NCBI RefSeq assembly: GCF_000812665.2
Contig: NZ_CP014327.1
Span: 186,001-250,000 of the forward strand
Source of the DNA: Falsihalocynthiibacter arcticus
GTDB taxonomy: Bacteria; Pseudomonadota; Alphaproteobacteria; Rhodobacterales; Rhodobacteraceae
Direction of reading: 5' to 3'
DNA: 64,000 bases
Part shown: piece after piece, positions 41,337-52,920 of the stretch
Layout: each line of letters begins with the position of its first letter
How positions within the stretch are numbered: position 1 is the first letter of the stretch
Notes under the pieces: model-generated
What the model was told of the DNA's origin: nothing
What the model saw: only the letters and a program-made list of their open reading frames with translations
Databases searched by the model: none
Made by a program: the position numbers and the translations under genes

Positions 41337-42875
41337 CTAGGCGAAATTAGCAGCGAACTCATCGAGTGCGACACGAATCTTGGCTTCTGCGTCCCCCTTA
41401 ATTTTGGGGTCCTCATCAGCAATCCATTTCAAGATGTCAGCGTGTTTGCTGTGTAGGTGAGACAAAAGTCCCGCCTCAAAACGTCCGACGTCTTTCACTG
41501 CGATTTTGTCCAGATACCCTTTTGTACCCGCCAGGATCAAACAAACGATTTCTGCGTTTGTAAGGGGCGAATACTGAGCCTGCTTCATCAATTCGGTCAA
41601 GCGAGCACCACGGTTCAGCAATTGCTGAGTTGCAGCATCGAGATCGGAACCAAACTGTGCGAAGGCAGCCATCTCACGGTACTGAGCAAGCTCAAGTTTA
41701 ACCGGACCAGCCACCGATTTCATCGAGTTTGTTTGTGCGGAAGACCCAACACGCGAAACCGAGAGACCAGTGTTAACCGCTGGACGGATACCTTGGTAGA
41801 ACAATTCAGTTTCCAAGAAAATCTGACCGTCGGTGATCGAAATCACGTTCGTCGGAATAAACGCAGAAACGTCGCCGCCTTGAGTTTCAATAATCGGCAG
41901 CGCCGTCAAAGAACCAGAACCGTTATCTTCGTTTAATTTCGAAGACCGCTCCAAAAGTCTGGAGTGAAGATAGAAAACGTCGCCTGGGTAAGCTTCACGT
42001 CCGGGAGGACGACGCAGCAAGAGGGACATTTGACGGTAGGACACGGCTTGCTTGGAAAGATCATCATAAACGATCAAAGCGTGGCGGCCATTGTCACGGA
42101 AGAATTCCGCCATCGCAGTCGCAGCATATGGCGCAAGGAACTGCATAGGGGCAGGATCCGAAGCCGTCGCAGCCACAACGATTGTGTATTTGATCGCGCC
42201 AGTTTCTTCGAGCTTTTTAACAAGCTGAGCAACTGTGGAGCGCTTTTGACCGATCGCAACGTAAACGCAGTAGAGCTTTTTGCTCTCGTCGTCGCCAGCG
42301 GCCTCATTGTAAGATTTTTGGTTCAGGATCGTGTCGAGCGCGATCGCTGTTTTACCTGTTTGACGGTCACCAATAATCAATTCGCGCTGGCCACGGCCAA
42401 CGGGGATCATCGAGTCAACAGATTTCAAACCAGTCGCCATTGGCTCGTGAACAGACTTACGGGGAATAATGCCCGGAGCCTTGGAGTCCGCAACAGCGCG
42501 ATTTTTTGTTTTGATCGGGCCTTTGCCGTCGATCGGATTACCAAGGCCGTCAACAACGCGCCCCAACAATTCGTCGCCGTAAGGCACGTCCACGATGGAG
42601 TTTGTCCGCTTAACGAGGTCACCCTCTTTGATGTCACGGTCAGACCCGAAGATAACAACACCAACGTTGTCTGCTTCAAGGTTCAAAGCCATCCCGACGA
42701 TGCCGCCAGGGAACTCAACCATTTCACCAGCTTGAACATTATCAAGCCCATAAACGCGAGCGATACCATCGCCAACGCTCAATACTCGGCCGACTTCGGC
42801 CACTTCGGCGTCTTGGCCAAAGTTTTTGATCTGGTCCTTAAGGATCGCAGAAATTTCGGCAGCTTGGATAGCCAT
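41337..42875 (-). CDS. atpA: ATP synthase F1 subunit alpha
   Basis: The 512-residue non-catalytic nucleotide-binding subunit. P-loop [18 protein letters not shown], the arginine-finger region [18 protein letters not shown] and N-terminal [15 protein letters not shown] (which contacts delta) are visible. Its ATG overlaps the atpH stop by one base (TAATG). Confidence 0.98.
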   Translation of the reverse strand: MAIQAAEISAILKDQIKNFGQDAEVAEVGRVLSVGDGIARVYGLDNVQAGEMVEFPGGIVGMALNLEADNVGVVIFGSDRDIKEGDLVKRTNSIVDVPYGDELLGRVVDGLGNPIDGKGPIKTKNRAVADSKAPGIIPRKSVHEPMATGLKSVDSMIPVGRGQRELIIGDRQTGKTAIALDTILNQKSYNEAAGDDESKKLYCVYVAIGQKRSTVAQLVKKLEETGAIKYTIVVAATASDPAPMQFLAPYAATAMAEFFRDNGRHALIVYDDLSKQAVSYRQMSLLLRRPPGREAYPGDVFYLHSRLLERSSKLNEDNGSGSLTALPIIETQGGDVSAFIPTNVISITDGQIFLETELFYQGIRPAVNTGLSVSRVGSSAQTNSMKSVAGPVKLELAQYREMAAFAQFGSDLDAATQQLLNRGARLTELMKQAQYSPLTNAEIVCLILAGTKGYLDKIAVKDVGRFEAGLLSHLHSKHADILKWIADEDPKIKGDAEAKIRVALDEFAANFA

Positions 42876-43435
42876 TATCCGACCTCTTTCATTGCGTTCT
42901 GGAGGTTAGCGAGCTTAGAGGAGATCGACGTGTCGATCATCTTTGAGCCCATCTTAACAATAAGGCCGCCGATGAGGGATTCATCCACGGCAACATTCAC
43001 GATGACATCTTTGCCAACTGACGCCTTAAGCGTTTTGGCAAGCGCGTCTGCCTGAGCTTTGGTCAGCTTCTTAGCTGCCGTCACTTCGGCGGTGACTTCC
43101 CCCTTCTCATCGGCAATCCGCGTACGCAGAGCCGTGATCAATTGGGGCAGCACGAAAAGGCGACGCTTTTCGGCCATCAGACCCAGCGTGTTAGACACGA
43201 TAGGCGAGAGTTTCATTGCTTTGGCAATAGCAGTCACAGCGTTGCTTTGCTCGTCACGCGATAACACGGGTGAAGAAATCAAAGTCACAAAATCGTCGCT
43301 GTCACTAAGTGCGCTTTCCAACGCGTTACAATCAGCCTCAAGGGCTGGGAGTTTTTTGCCTTCTTTGGCCAAGTCAAAGACGGCCGTGGCATAGCGCGTA
43401 GCAATGCCAGAGGAGATCGAAGCTGGTTCGGACAC
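42875..43435 (-). CDS. atpH: ATP synthase F1 subunit delta
   Basis: The 186-residue peripheral-stalk subunit: [21 protein letters not shown] at the start and [25 protein letters not shown] at the end, typical of OSCP/delta. I chose the GTG at 43435 (reading [10 protein letters not shown]) because GGAAGG lies at the right distance; another GTG two codons upstream sits directly on that site. It heads the F1 operon; Fo genes (atpBEF) are not in the window, as usual in alphaproteobacteria where they form a separate cluster. Confidence 0.94.
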   Translation of the reverse strand: MSEPASISSGIATRYATAVFDLAKEGKKLPALEADCNALESALSDSDDFVTLISSPVLSRDEQSNAVTAIAKAMKLSPIVSNTLGLMAEKRRLFVLPQLITALRTRIADEKGEVTAEVTAAKKLTKAQADALAKTLKASVGKDVIVNVAVDESLIGGLIVKMGSKMIDTSISSKLANLQNAMKEVG

Positions 43436-43783
43436 GTCCACCCTTCCGCTAGTCTGGGCCTCCTTCGGTACCCCGCGTTATGCAGGACTTAGTGAGGCAG
43501 CCTAAGTAACGCATGTTCACACACGCGTTGAAATCGGCTGTGATGTAGCAGAGCAATTGCCACGTCGCAACACTCTATACGCGTTTACACTATATCAATT
43601 GGCCCATGAAACAGGGCTGTGCGCTGACAGCGACAGAAATCTTCGGTATTTTTCTCATATTGGGACTGCGATTTATTAGATTTCCAAGCCCTTTATCTGA
43701 TTCCATGAATCGGTGCGCTATGGGAGAACTGCGTCATTTGGCCCCGTTAATGTTTAAAAACTGTGGAGAGTTTCAAAAACTCC
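43436..43783. other. Intergenic stretch upstream of the atp operon
   Basis: This 348-base AT-richer stretch must contain the atp promoter on the minus strand; I see TTGCGA-N17-TACATC near 43535-43565 but consider it weak. A short open frame on the plus strand (43606-43824, 72 codons) has no ribosome site and overlaps the methyltransferase 3' end, so I do not call it. Confidence 0.5.
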
Positions 43784-44541
43784 TTAAATTCCTTCGCCTA
43801 CCGGCCGCCCTTTGGGTTTTCTGATGCCTTCAAAAACCCCCAGCGGCCTCTTAAATGCGACAGGCAGGCCAGGACGCGTTGGCGCTTGGATTTGCTTTGT
43901 GGCTTCGACGATTAAAACCCCACCCGCCAAATAGGACGATATTTTTCGCCCTGTCTTTTCCCAGACAGGCGCGGTTCTGAGCCAAAAACGTTTGCTTGAG
44001 GGGGGGCAAAGAGGGCCGCCCTGTGTCGCTCAGGTAAAAAGTGATGCATTTTGAGTTGTGATTCGAGCTGCATCAACGAATAGGGACGCCCAAACCCAAA
44101 AGGCGTGCGATCGCTACGAGACCAAAGCCCCGCGCGATTGGGCACGATAAAGAGCGCCTTGCCCCCGGGCCCCAAAACGCGAAAGCACTCCTCAAGCAAT
44201 GCGGTCGGATGCTCGCTGGTTTCAAGCCCGTGAAGGAGGACGAGCTTGTCGACCGATCCTGTATCCAGCGGCCAGTTCACTTCTTCGCTCAGAACCGAGA
44301 CGTTTTTTTGCCCTGCAGGCCACGGCATCACGCCCTGTGGCCCCGGCATCAAACCGACAATGCGCCGAGCATCGCCCAAGTAAGGCCGCAAAAGAGGCAC
44401 CGCAAAACCATAACCCACCACAGTTTGCCCTTTGGCTTCGGGCCAATACTCTACCACCTGATCGCGGATCGCCTTTTGCGCCGCCCGCCCCAGAGCGCTT
44501 CGGTAGTAGAACGTTTTCAGGTCGCGCACATCAAGGTGCAT
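43784..44541 (-). CDS. Class I SAM-dependent methyltransferase, frame interrupted by a one-base deletion
   Basis: From ATG 44541 the protein reads [40 protein letters not shown], then a methyltransferase type 11 core with [21 protein letters not shown] and [20 protein letters not shown]. After ALFAPP the given frame changes to unrelated sequence and stops at 43912. In the frame shifted by one base it continues [38 protein letters not shown] and [18 protein letters not shown] to TAA at 43784, which is the typical C-terminus of Roseobacter homologues. The break is at seven G on the plus strand (44000-44006); one more base gives 252 residues. It is divergent from gloB. Substrate unknown. Confidence 0.83.
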
Positions 44542-44615
44542 ATCTTTTCCCCTAGGAACGGCGGCCAAAATCGGCAAAGCTGACGTGAACCATATCAAAG
44601 CGAGCACAAAACGCC

Positions 44616-45380
44616 ATGCCCCTCGAGATTGTCACGATCCCTTGCTTGAAAGATAACTACGCTTATTTAATTCACAATAGCGAAACTGGCGAGACCGCTT
44701 TAGTGGACATTCCGGAGGCTGCGCCCATTGAGGCTGTGCTCGCGCAAAAGGGATGGACGCTGACGGATATTCTGATCACGCATCATCATTGGGACCATAT
44801 TGACGGGCTTGAGGCGCTTTCTGTCGGGAAGGCGCGCATTATCGGCGCCAAAGCCGACGCTCACCGCCTGCCCCCACTCACCTTGGCGGTCGAGGACAAC
44901 AGTGTCTTAACGATATGCGGCGAAAGCGTGCAAATTCTCGACGTGTCCGGGCATACAATCGGACATATAGCGTTTTATTTTCGCAAGACCGGCACGATAT
45001 TTACCGCCGACAGCCTGATGGTGATGGGATGTGGGCGTTTGTTTGAAGGGTCGCCGGAAATGATGCTCGGCTCCATGGAAAAGTTTGCCAAAATGCCAGA
45101 TACGACTCTACTTTATTCGGGACACGAATATACCGCCCACAATGCAAATTTCGCACTAACGGTTGATCCCGAAAACACCGCCCTGATCACCCGTATCACC
45201 GAGATTTCAGCGGCGCGGGACGCGGGATTGCCCACAATTCCCTCAACTTTGGGTCAAGAACGTGCGACCAATCCATTTTTACGATATGAAGACGCCCACA
45301 TTCGCGCTACGCTCAACTTACAGGAGGCCTCGAACGTCGAGGTTTTCGCCGAACTCCGTACGCGGAGAAACGGTTTCTAG
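44616..45380 (+). CDS. gloB: Hydroxyacylglutathione hydrolase (glyoxalase II)
   Basis: GloB hydrolyses S-lactoylglutathione to lactate and glutathione in methylglyoxal detoxification. The 254-residue metallo-beta-lactamase-fold protein has the metal motif [60 protein letters not shown] and the glutathione-binding C-terminus with TNPFLRYE. Complete. Located 74 bases from the divergent methyltransferase, so their promoters share this gap. Confidence 0.95.
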   Translation: MPLEIVTIPCLKDNYAYLIHNSETGETALVDIPEAAPIEAVLAQKGWTLTDILITHHHWDHIDGLEALSVGKARIIGAKADAHRLPPLTLAVEDNSVLTICGESVQILDVSGHTIGHIAFYFRKTGTIFTADSLMVMGCGRLFEGSPEMMLGSMEKFAKMPDTTLLYSGHEYTAHNANFALTVDPENTALITRITEISAARDAGLPTIPSTLGQERATNPFLRYEDAHIRATLNLQEASNVEVFAELRTRRNGF

Positions 45381-45653
45381 GTCCCAACTCAGTGCTTACT
45401 ACCCCTGCGGTGACCTCAACTTACGACTCGCGCTTGTGCGGGGCCAAACTTGTTGTCCCCGTGGAAATCGAAAAAAGGTGATGTGATATCAAAAATCACG
45501 CTTTTTCTTAGCTGAAAGGTAACAACTCGGTGTGAAACTGAGAAATATTCGGGAAGTTTGGTGTTTGCACTTGAAGACTGCGTCAGAAAACCGAAATCTA
45601 TAAGAACAGGACACCGATACTGGTGTTTGCAATCTCAAAGAAAGGAAAGTGGA

Positions 45654-47975
<2,322 letters not shown>

Positions 47976-48004
47976 TGCAGTCCTTTAAAGGTTAATTCTC
48001 TAAT

Positions 48005-48041
48005 CCTCAGCCATCCCCGTGATGGTTGAGGACCAGTTTTT
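48005..48041 (+). terminator. Terminator of clpA
   Basis: CCTCAGCCAT and ATGGTTGAGG form a ten-pair stem (one G-T pair) with a seven-base loop, followed after five bases by TTTTT. Confidence 0.82.
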
Positions 48042-48960
48042 ATAATCTTTGCGTAGCTTGGACTCGTCGCGTTTACATTCCAAACTCCCAACGCCTTATG
48101 CGGCCTTTCCTTCGAAAGCCAATGCGCTTTCCCCCCCAGTGCAGCGCGCTGTCTTCTTGGGGTTTAAAAAATTATTGGTGTATAGAAAACCTAAATGAAA
48201 GGAACGCGACAATTGCCTTCATACTCTAGTATCTCTAGATTTTGAGAGTTCAATTTTCTGGGCATGCGCCTCACTGTAAAATAACGTAAGGAAATGTCGT
48301 CGCCCCTGTTGAACAAGTTCCTCAGATTGTTTTGGGACCTTTCTATAAATACCCTGCTTCCACATGTTCACTTTGACTGCACCAAAACGGCAACGCCAAA
48401 GGAAACATGGGGGATGTTGCCTCAAATTTGAAAACGACACCGCCAGAACTTGCGAAGTCAGGCAGGGCAGAAATGCAGGAGGCGTTGATTTTGCCTGACA
48501 CGTCCATAAAAAAGGAGGACAGATAGTCTCTACAAATACTACACATGACCAGCGTGCAGTTGAGTCGCCAGAAATCGTATAAAGCCTCTAGAAAAGTGCA
48601 GTACCCGCGCAATCTAGCGGGATAAAACTCAGCAGTTATTATTCCAAGCGGTGAAACAAACTCGGTCCTTAAATATTCGCAAGTACATGCGGGCTTTTCG
48701 ATGGCTCCCAAAACACCCCAAGGCGGCCAGTCTTTTAGGTAGTTTTTTCTCCGAAACCCGCGAGAAAGGGATGCATCTTTATTTGATATCATGTTTTGCG
48801 GCCAAGCCAATTTGCGGAAGATCCTAGCCCGTGCCTGCAGCGCCGGAAAGTTGACTGAGGCCAACGCCGAAAAATGGCATACAGGAAAACACCCAAACCG
48901 CGATACGGTTCAGTCAGGGAACAAAAATCAAGATCTAAGGAAACTTGTTTTGAACCCCAC
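48042..48960. other. Long stretch without a supported gene
   Basis: Over 900 bases between the clpA terminator and the MotB-like gene. Composition is more AT-rich than the neighbours. Open frames exist on the minus strand (see 48343-48864 and 48219-48440, overlapping in different frames) but none has a good ribosome site or a recognisable family. I see no tRNA-like fold or T-tract terminator. It may hold a decayed gene or an orphan gene plus its UTRs. Confidence 0.5.
48343..48864 (-). CDS. Doubtful hypothetical frame downstream of the MotB-like gene
   Basis: An open frame of 173 codons in the same direction as the MotAB-like pair, 96 bases after it. Possible starts are ATG 48864 and ATG 48793 (MISNKDASLSRGFRRK). 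It contains five cysteines in its middle part (PACTCEYLR, CTLVMCSICRDY) and ends CSQSEHVEAGYL. I recognise no family, the residue mix is unlike its neighbours, and a second frame (48219-48440) overlaps its end. It may be a decayed gene or chance; I list it only because the region is otherwise empty. Confidence 0.2.
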   Translation of the reverse strand: MASVNFPALQARARIFRKLAWPQNMISNKDASLSRGFRRKNYLKDWPPWGVLGAIEKPACTCEYLRTEFVSPLGIITAEFYPARLRGYCTFLEALYDFWRLNCTLVMCSICRDYLSSFFMDVSGKINASCISALPDFASSGGVVFKFEATSPMFPLALPFWCSQSEHVEAGYL

Positions 48961-51045
48961 CTATTTCTCGGTAAATTTGAGTTCAATTCGCCGATTTTGT
49001 GCACGGGCTTCAGGCGTGTCGTCAGTGTTGACAGGTTGGTATTCGCCGAACCCATTTGCCGCGAGACGGCTGGGCGGAATATCCAATGCGTCGACCAAGT
49101 AACGTACCACAGATAAGGCGCGTCCTTGTGACAACTCCCAATTATCGCTGTATTTCCCGTTGCTCAAAAGGGGTGTGTCATCCGTGTGGCCATCCACGCG
49201 TATAACCCAATCGATTTCCGGGGGAATCTGATCGACGACGGACCTCAAGATCGCCGCGACTTTCGCAACCTCGCCCTTGCCTTCCTCAGAAAGTTCGACT
49301 GCGCCAGTTTCAAACAAAACCTCGGAAGAGAATACAAACCGGTCGCCGTCGATACGCATTCCTTCCTGCGTACCCAAAAGATCGCGCAGTCGACCAAAAA
49401 ACTCCGAACGGTATCGTGCCAAATTTTTTGTTTCGGCCTTGAGAATTTCCGCTTCGGCCTCGAGTCGCTTGCGCTCCGCCTCTTCAAGAGCGCGGCGTTT
49501 TTTCTCTTCGCTCGCCACACGGGCAAGGGCTTGATTGAGTTGTGAGCCTAAGGCCTGAAGCTGTATTTTGGACTCGCCATCAATTGCCGCGGAAGCATCC
49601 AACACGCTTTGCAACGAACCTAATTGAGCGCGCAACTGCGTAACCTGCTCATTCAAAACAGCCATTTTTCTCTGACTTTCGGCGGATTCAGCTTCCTTCG
49701 CCGAAAGCCGATCATTCGCAACTTTGAGCAATGCGCTGCGCTGTTCGGCTTCTGTCATGATTGTGTTGAGGTTTGCATCAACTTCGCTTTTTGCGGCTAA
49801 TGCCGCCAAAAGGCGTTTTTGCATATCGTCTTCATCCGCGCCAATTTGAGCCAACTTCTCCTGCAGGAGCGCCAAAGAAGCCTCTGCATTGGCCAGTTTT
49901 TCTTTGGTATTCTCTAGGGTGTCATCAGAGTTTTGTGCCGCCAACAAAGCCGCAGCCAATTGAGTTTCCAACGTTTGCGCCGCAGCCCCCTGCGCGCTCA
50001 AGCCTTTATCGGCGAAAATTTTTGCAGCCAGCGCTGCCGCTAAACGTTCATCCAAATCGCCACGCGCATCATTTGCGGCGGCAAGCAATGTGAGCGTATC
50101 CTCGGCCTCTTGCCGCTTTGCCTCAAGAGCCATGCTCATCGCGGTTATCTCATCGTCGGCATTCGCCAATCGATCCCGCAACGCTTGGGCCGCGGCCGCT
50201 TCCGCCAAACGCGCGGCTTCTTCCTCGGACAGTGCTGTCGCTGCAGTATCGAGTCGGAGTCGCAAAGCCTCGGCCGCGGCTAATTCCGCAAGTCGTGCAG
50301 CTTCCACTGCGTCCAGCTTGGATTGGGCTTCCAAAAGCCCGTCCGACAACCCTGCATTCAAGGTTTCTTGCTCCGCAAGCCGTGCCAAAGTTTGTGCCAA
50401 ACTCGTTTTCTCGCGCGCGCTTTCAACTTGTAGATCCGCGATAAGCGCCTCTAGAGCCTCGCGTTTTGCGGCGGCTAGCCTGGCGGCCTCGGCCCCTTGG
50501 TCGACTTCTTCACGAACACTCGCTAGTGCCAATTGCAACGCTTCCTGTTCGGAAATCAGCAGTGCTTTCTCTTGCTCGGCTTCACTCAATGTTGTTGCCA
50601 ACGCCGTGCCATCCGCCAGAGCCTTGTTCCGTTGCGCCAACAACGTCGCAACTTGCGCCTCAAAGCTGGCAATTGCTGCCTTGCGTGCAGAAATTTCCAC
50701 CGATTGCGCATCATTTTTCACTGTCAAAGACGCGATCATACTTGCTTGAATATCTGCCGCATCGCGGGCATCGAGCAGGTTTGAAGAAAGTCGAACGACT
50801 TCACTTTGCAATTGTTGGTTGGTTGTTTGCTCAAGACCCAAGGCTTCCGCAAGACTTAGAACCTGCGACGTGAGTTCATCAAGTTCTGTCTCCTGTCCAG
50901 AAATTGTCTCGCGCAGGACCGATTGGACCACCATGAAAATGGTGAGGACAAACATTAACACCAGCAAAAGGGCCGTCATCGCGTCCACGAATCCGGGCCA
51001 GATCGACCCTTGAAAACGTTGCCCTGTGCGCCGACTTAAGGCCAC
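48961..51045 (-). CDS. MotB/OmpA-type peptidoglycan-binding protein with very long coiled coil
   Basis: The 694-residue protein has a short cytoplasmic start (ALSRRTGQRFQGSIWPGF), one membrane helix with an acidic residue at its beginning (VDAMTALLLVLMFVLTIFMV, Asp21, at the proton-binding position of MotB-like proteins), then about 500 residues of Ala/Glu/Leu-rich coiled coil (roughly 45-550), and a C-terminal OmpA domain (VLFETGAVELSEEGKGEVAK, VIRVDGHTDDTPL, NRRIELKF) that should bind peptidoglycan. It begins three bases after the MotA-like gene and must act with it as stator of a 5:2 rotary motor. Function is unknown; the long stalk suggests reach across the periplasm. Confidence 0.85.
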   Translation of the reverse strand: MALSRRTGQRFQGSIWPGFVDAMTALLLVLMFVLTIFMVVQSVLRETISGQETELDELTSQVLSLAEALGLEQTTNQQLQSEVVRLSSNLLDARDAADIQASMIASLTVKNDAQSVEISARKAAIASFEAQVATLLAQRNKALADGTALATTLSEAEQEKALLISEQEALQLALASVREEVDQGAEAARLAAAKREALEALIADLQVESAREKTSLAQTLARLAEQETLNAGLSDGLLEAQSKLDAVEAARLAELAAAEALRLRLDTAATALSEEEAARLAEAAAAQALRDRLANADDEITAMSMALEAKRQEAEDTLTLLAAANDARGDLDERLAAALAAKIFADKGLSAQGAAAQTLETQLAAALLAAQNSDDTLENTKEKLANAEASLALLQEKLAQIGADEDDMQKRLLAALAAKSEVDANLNTIMTEAEQRSALLKVANDRLSAKEAESAESQRKMAVLNEQVTQLRAQLGSLQSVLDASAAIDGESKIQLQALGSQLNQALARVASEEKKRRALEEAERKRLEAEAEILKAETKNLARYRSEFFGRLRDLLGTQEGMRIDGDRFVFSSEVLFETGAVELSEEGKGEVAKVAAILRSVVDQIPPEIDWVIRVDGHTDDTPLLSNGKYSDNWELSQGRALSVVRYLVDALDIPPSRLAANGFGEYQPVNTDDTPEARAQNRRIELKFTEK

Positions 51046-51048
51046 AAT

Positions 51049-52233
51049 CTACCCCTCTTGCGACGGCGCTGTCGCCGCCCGAATGACGTTGGTCAAACCC
51101 GCAATATCCGTGCGTAAATCCGAAATCGACTCCTGTCGTCCTGCGCTTATTTCCTCAAGGATGCGCAGCAATTGAACGTCGATTGAGCGCAAACGCATCC
51201 GACTTTCGGCATCGGAGTTCCCGCCACCAGACCCCGCCTCATCCTCATTCGATTGAAGGGTTTCGATCAAACGTTCTTGTCCCTGCAGCATACGCTCAAT
51301 TGCCGAATTTTCTGGGCCGCGCTCGATGTTCCTAGCAAGACTTTCAACTGCCGTGGTTAGAGTGCCAATCCGCTCATCTACGAGGGTGCGGTTTGCCTCG
51401 GATTGTGTGAACATTGCGCGCATCGCTTCCATATGGTCAGCCATATGTTCAAACACAACCGCGGTATGGCCTGCATCGCCGCCGCTCTCGCTTTCTCCCG
51501 AAGAAAAACCAAGTCGAGTAATCGTTGAAAGCCATTCTTCCAACTCGCGATAAAAGCGATTTTGACCGTGGCCCGCAAAAAGCTCCAAAAGCCCAACAAC
51601 AAGAGAGCCCGCGAGCCCCAAAAGCGAACTCGAGAATGCCGTCCCCATACCGCCTAGCTGGGCCTCAAGCCCCTTCATAAGTTTTTCAAAAACCTTAACG
51701 CCCGTATCGCCTTCCTGTGGCGCGAGGGATCGGATGGTGTCGACTACGGCAGGAACCGTGGTGGCCAAGCCGTAAAACGTTCCTAAAAGTCCGAGAAAAA
51801 TCAGAAGGTTAACGATATAACGCGTTATATCCCGCGCCTCATCAATGCGGGTTGCCACGGAGTCCAGAATGGAACTGCTGGATGTCGAGCTAATCTGCAT
51901 TCGCGCGCCGCGTGATCGTAAAAGTGCAGCAAGGGGCGCGAGCAAACGCGGCGGCGTCACGATCTCGTGCCCGGCACGGTTGACCACGAAACCTTCGATC
52001 CAATTCACAGAGCTATAAAGTTGAATGACTTGCCAAAAGCATGCCAAGACCCCGATGAAGAACACAAAGCAAATGAACCCATTTAGCCAAAGGTTTGCGA
52101 GGAAAAGCGGCAATATGCGTGGTAACGCAAACCATGCCCCAACCATCATGATGGCCAGAACCACACTCATAAGAGTAATTTGGCGGGTAGGCAGGGTAAA
52201 TTCCGGCTCGGCCTCGCGATCTATAAAGTCCAT
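51049..52233 (-). CDS. MotA/TolQ/ExbB-type proton channel protein
   Basis: A 394-residue membrane protein with four predicted helices: about 18-40, 46-72, 139-161 and 196-220. The last two (RYIVNLLIFLGLLGTFYGLA and MGTAFSSSLLGLAGSLVVGL) hold the conserved channel signature of the MotA/TolQ/ExbB family. After them comes a cytoplasmic tail of about 170 residues with predicted coiled coil, ending near ISDLRTDIAGLTNVIRAA. The tail recalls ZorA of Zorya defence, but no zorC, zorD or zorE is nearby. Paired with the MotB-like gene, three bases apart. Role unknown; cell-envelope maintenance is one possibility. Confidence 0.85.
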   Translation of the reverse strand: MDFIDREAEPEFTLPTRQITLMSVVLAIMMVGAWFALPRILPLFLANLWLNGFICFVFFIGVLACFWQVIQLYSSVNWIEGFVVNRAGHEIVTPPRLLAPLAALLRSRGARMQISSTSSSSILDSVATRIDEARDITRYIVNLLIFLGLLGTFYGLATTVPAVVDTIRSLAPQEGDTGVKVFEKLMKGLEAQLGGMGTAFSSSLLGLAGSLVVGLLELFAGHGQNRFYRELEEWLSTITRLGFSSGESESGGDAGHTAVVFEHMADHMEAMRAMFTQSEANRTLVDERIGTLTTAVESLARNIERGPENSAIERMLQGQERLIETLQSNEDEAGSGGGNSDAESRMRLRSIDVQLLRILEEISAGRQESISDLRTDIAGLTNVIRAATAPSQEG

Positions 52234-52302
52234 TTGGACATCCTGACGCTGTTTTTGTTGTGTTTAGAGTAAGGGCAAGCTGCCGGATTTACTAGAAATT
52301 TA

Positions 52303-52857
52303 TCAATAATCACTCGATTCGCCGCCACCTTTGTCAACCTGTGCTACCAACCATTCCATATCCGCGTCAACGATCCCTAATTCACGCAAATGCTCGGCGG
52401 TATTTTTCAGGTATTCCACGTTGGGGCCCATGACCCCGTGCGAACGCGCGATCACTTGCGCTTGTTTTTGCAAATCAATCCCACCACAATACTGGTTGTT
52501 CTCGCGGTTGATAACGTAGGTCACCGCAGTTACACGCCGCCCATCCTTGAGGTCCATCGGCAACTCGACTTCAAGATAGGCCGAGGAAATCAACTCCCGT
52601 TCCCGCAGGTATTCAAGGGCATCGGCCGCGTCTTGTGCGGCGACCTCAAACCCTAACCCAAGGCAACTGGAAGCCTCGTCCCGATCCAAAGCCAGCACAA
52701 GTCCAGGGCTCTCAACGGTTCCACGATAGTGAATGGACCACATGCAAAAACTGCGCTGGTACCCCGAGAGTCGGGCGACTTGGCGGTTTTTGTACTTAAA
52801 ACCAGGCCTCCACATCAGAGAGCCATAGCCAAAAACCCAAAGGGGCGTGTCCGTCAT
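52303..52857 (-). CDS. Gamma-glutamylcyclotransferase, ChaC type
   Basis: The enzyme splits glutathione into 5-oxoproline and Cys-Gly in the cytoplasm. The 184-residue protein begins LWVFGYGSLMWRPGFKY (the substrate-binding YGSL loop), has GTVESPGLVLALDRDE, SAYLEVELPM with the catalytic Glu, and YCGGIDLQKQAQVIA. Length is normal for ChaC. It is divergent from the DUF2125 gene and lies upstream of, and in the same direction as, the MotA-like gene with a 69-base gap. Confidence 0.92.
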   Translation of the reverse strand: MTDTPLWVFGYGSLMWRPGFKYKNRQVARLSGYQRSFCMWSIHYRGTVESPGLVLALDRDEASSCLGLGFEVAAQDAADALEYLRERELISSAYLEVELPMDLKDGRRVTAVTYVINRENNQYCGGIDLQKQAQVIARSHGVMGPNVEYLKNTAEHLRELGIVDADMEWLVAQVDKGGGESSDY

Positions 52858-52920
52858 TGCACTGGTCCTTTCTCGCTCCCCCTTATAAACAACAGACAGT
52901 ATATGTTTGAAAGGGCAGAT

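Noticed and set aside
41964-43055. Open frame opposite atpA/atpH
   Set aside because: Shadow of the atp genes.
43606-43824. Plus-strand frame of 72 codons upstream of atpH
   Set aside because: No ribosome site and overlaps the true 3' end of the methyltransferase gene once the frameshift is corrected.
45381-45653. clpS gene expected before clpA
   Set aside because: No frame with ClpS features in the 273-base gap; clpS is presumably elsewhere in the genome.
48961-52233. Zorya phage-defence system
   Set aside because: Only A- and B-like genes are present; no zorC, zorD or zorE on either side, and the neighbourhood is core genome.
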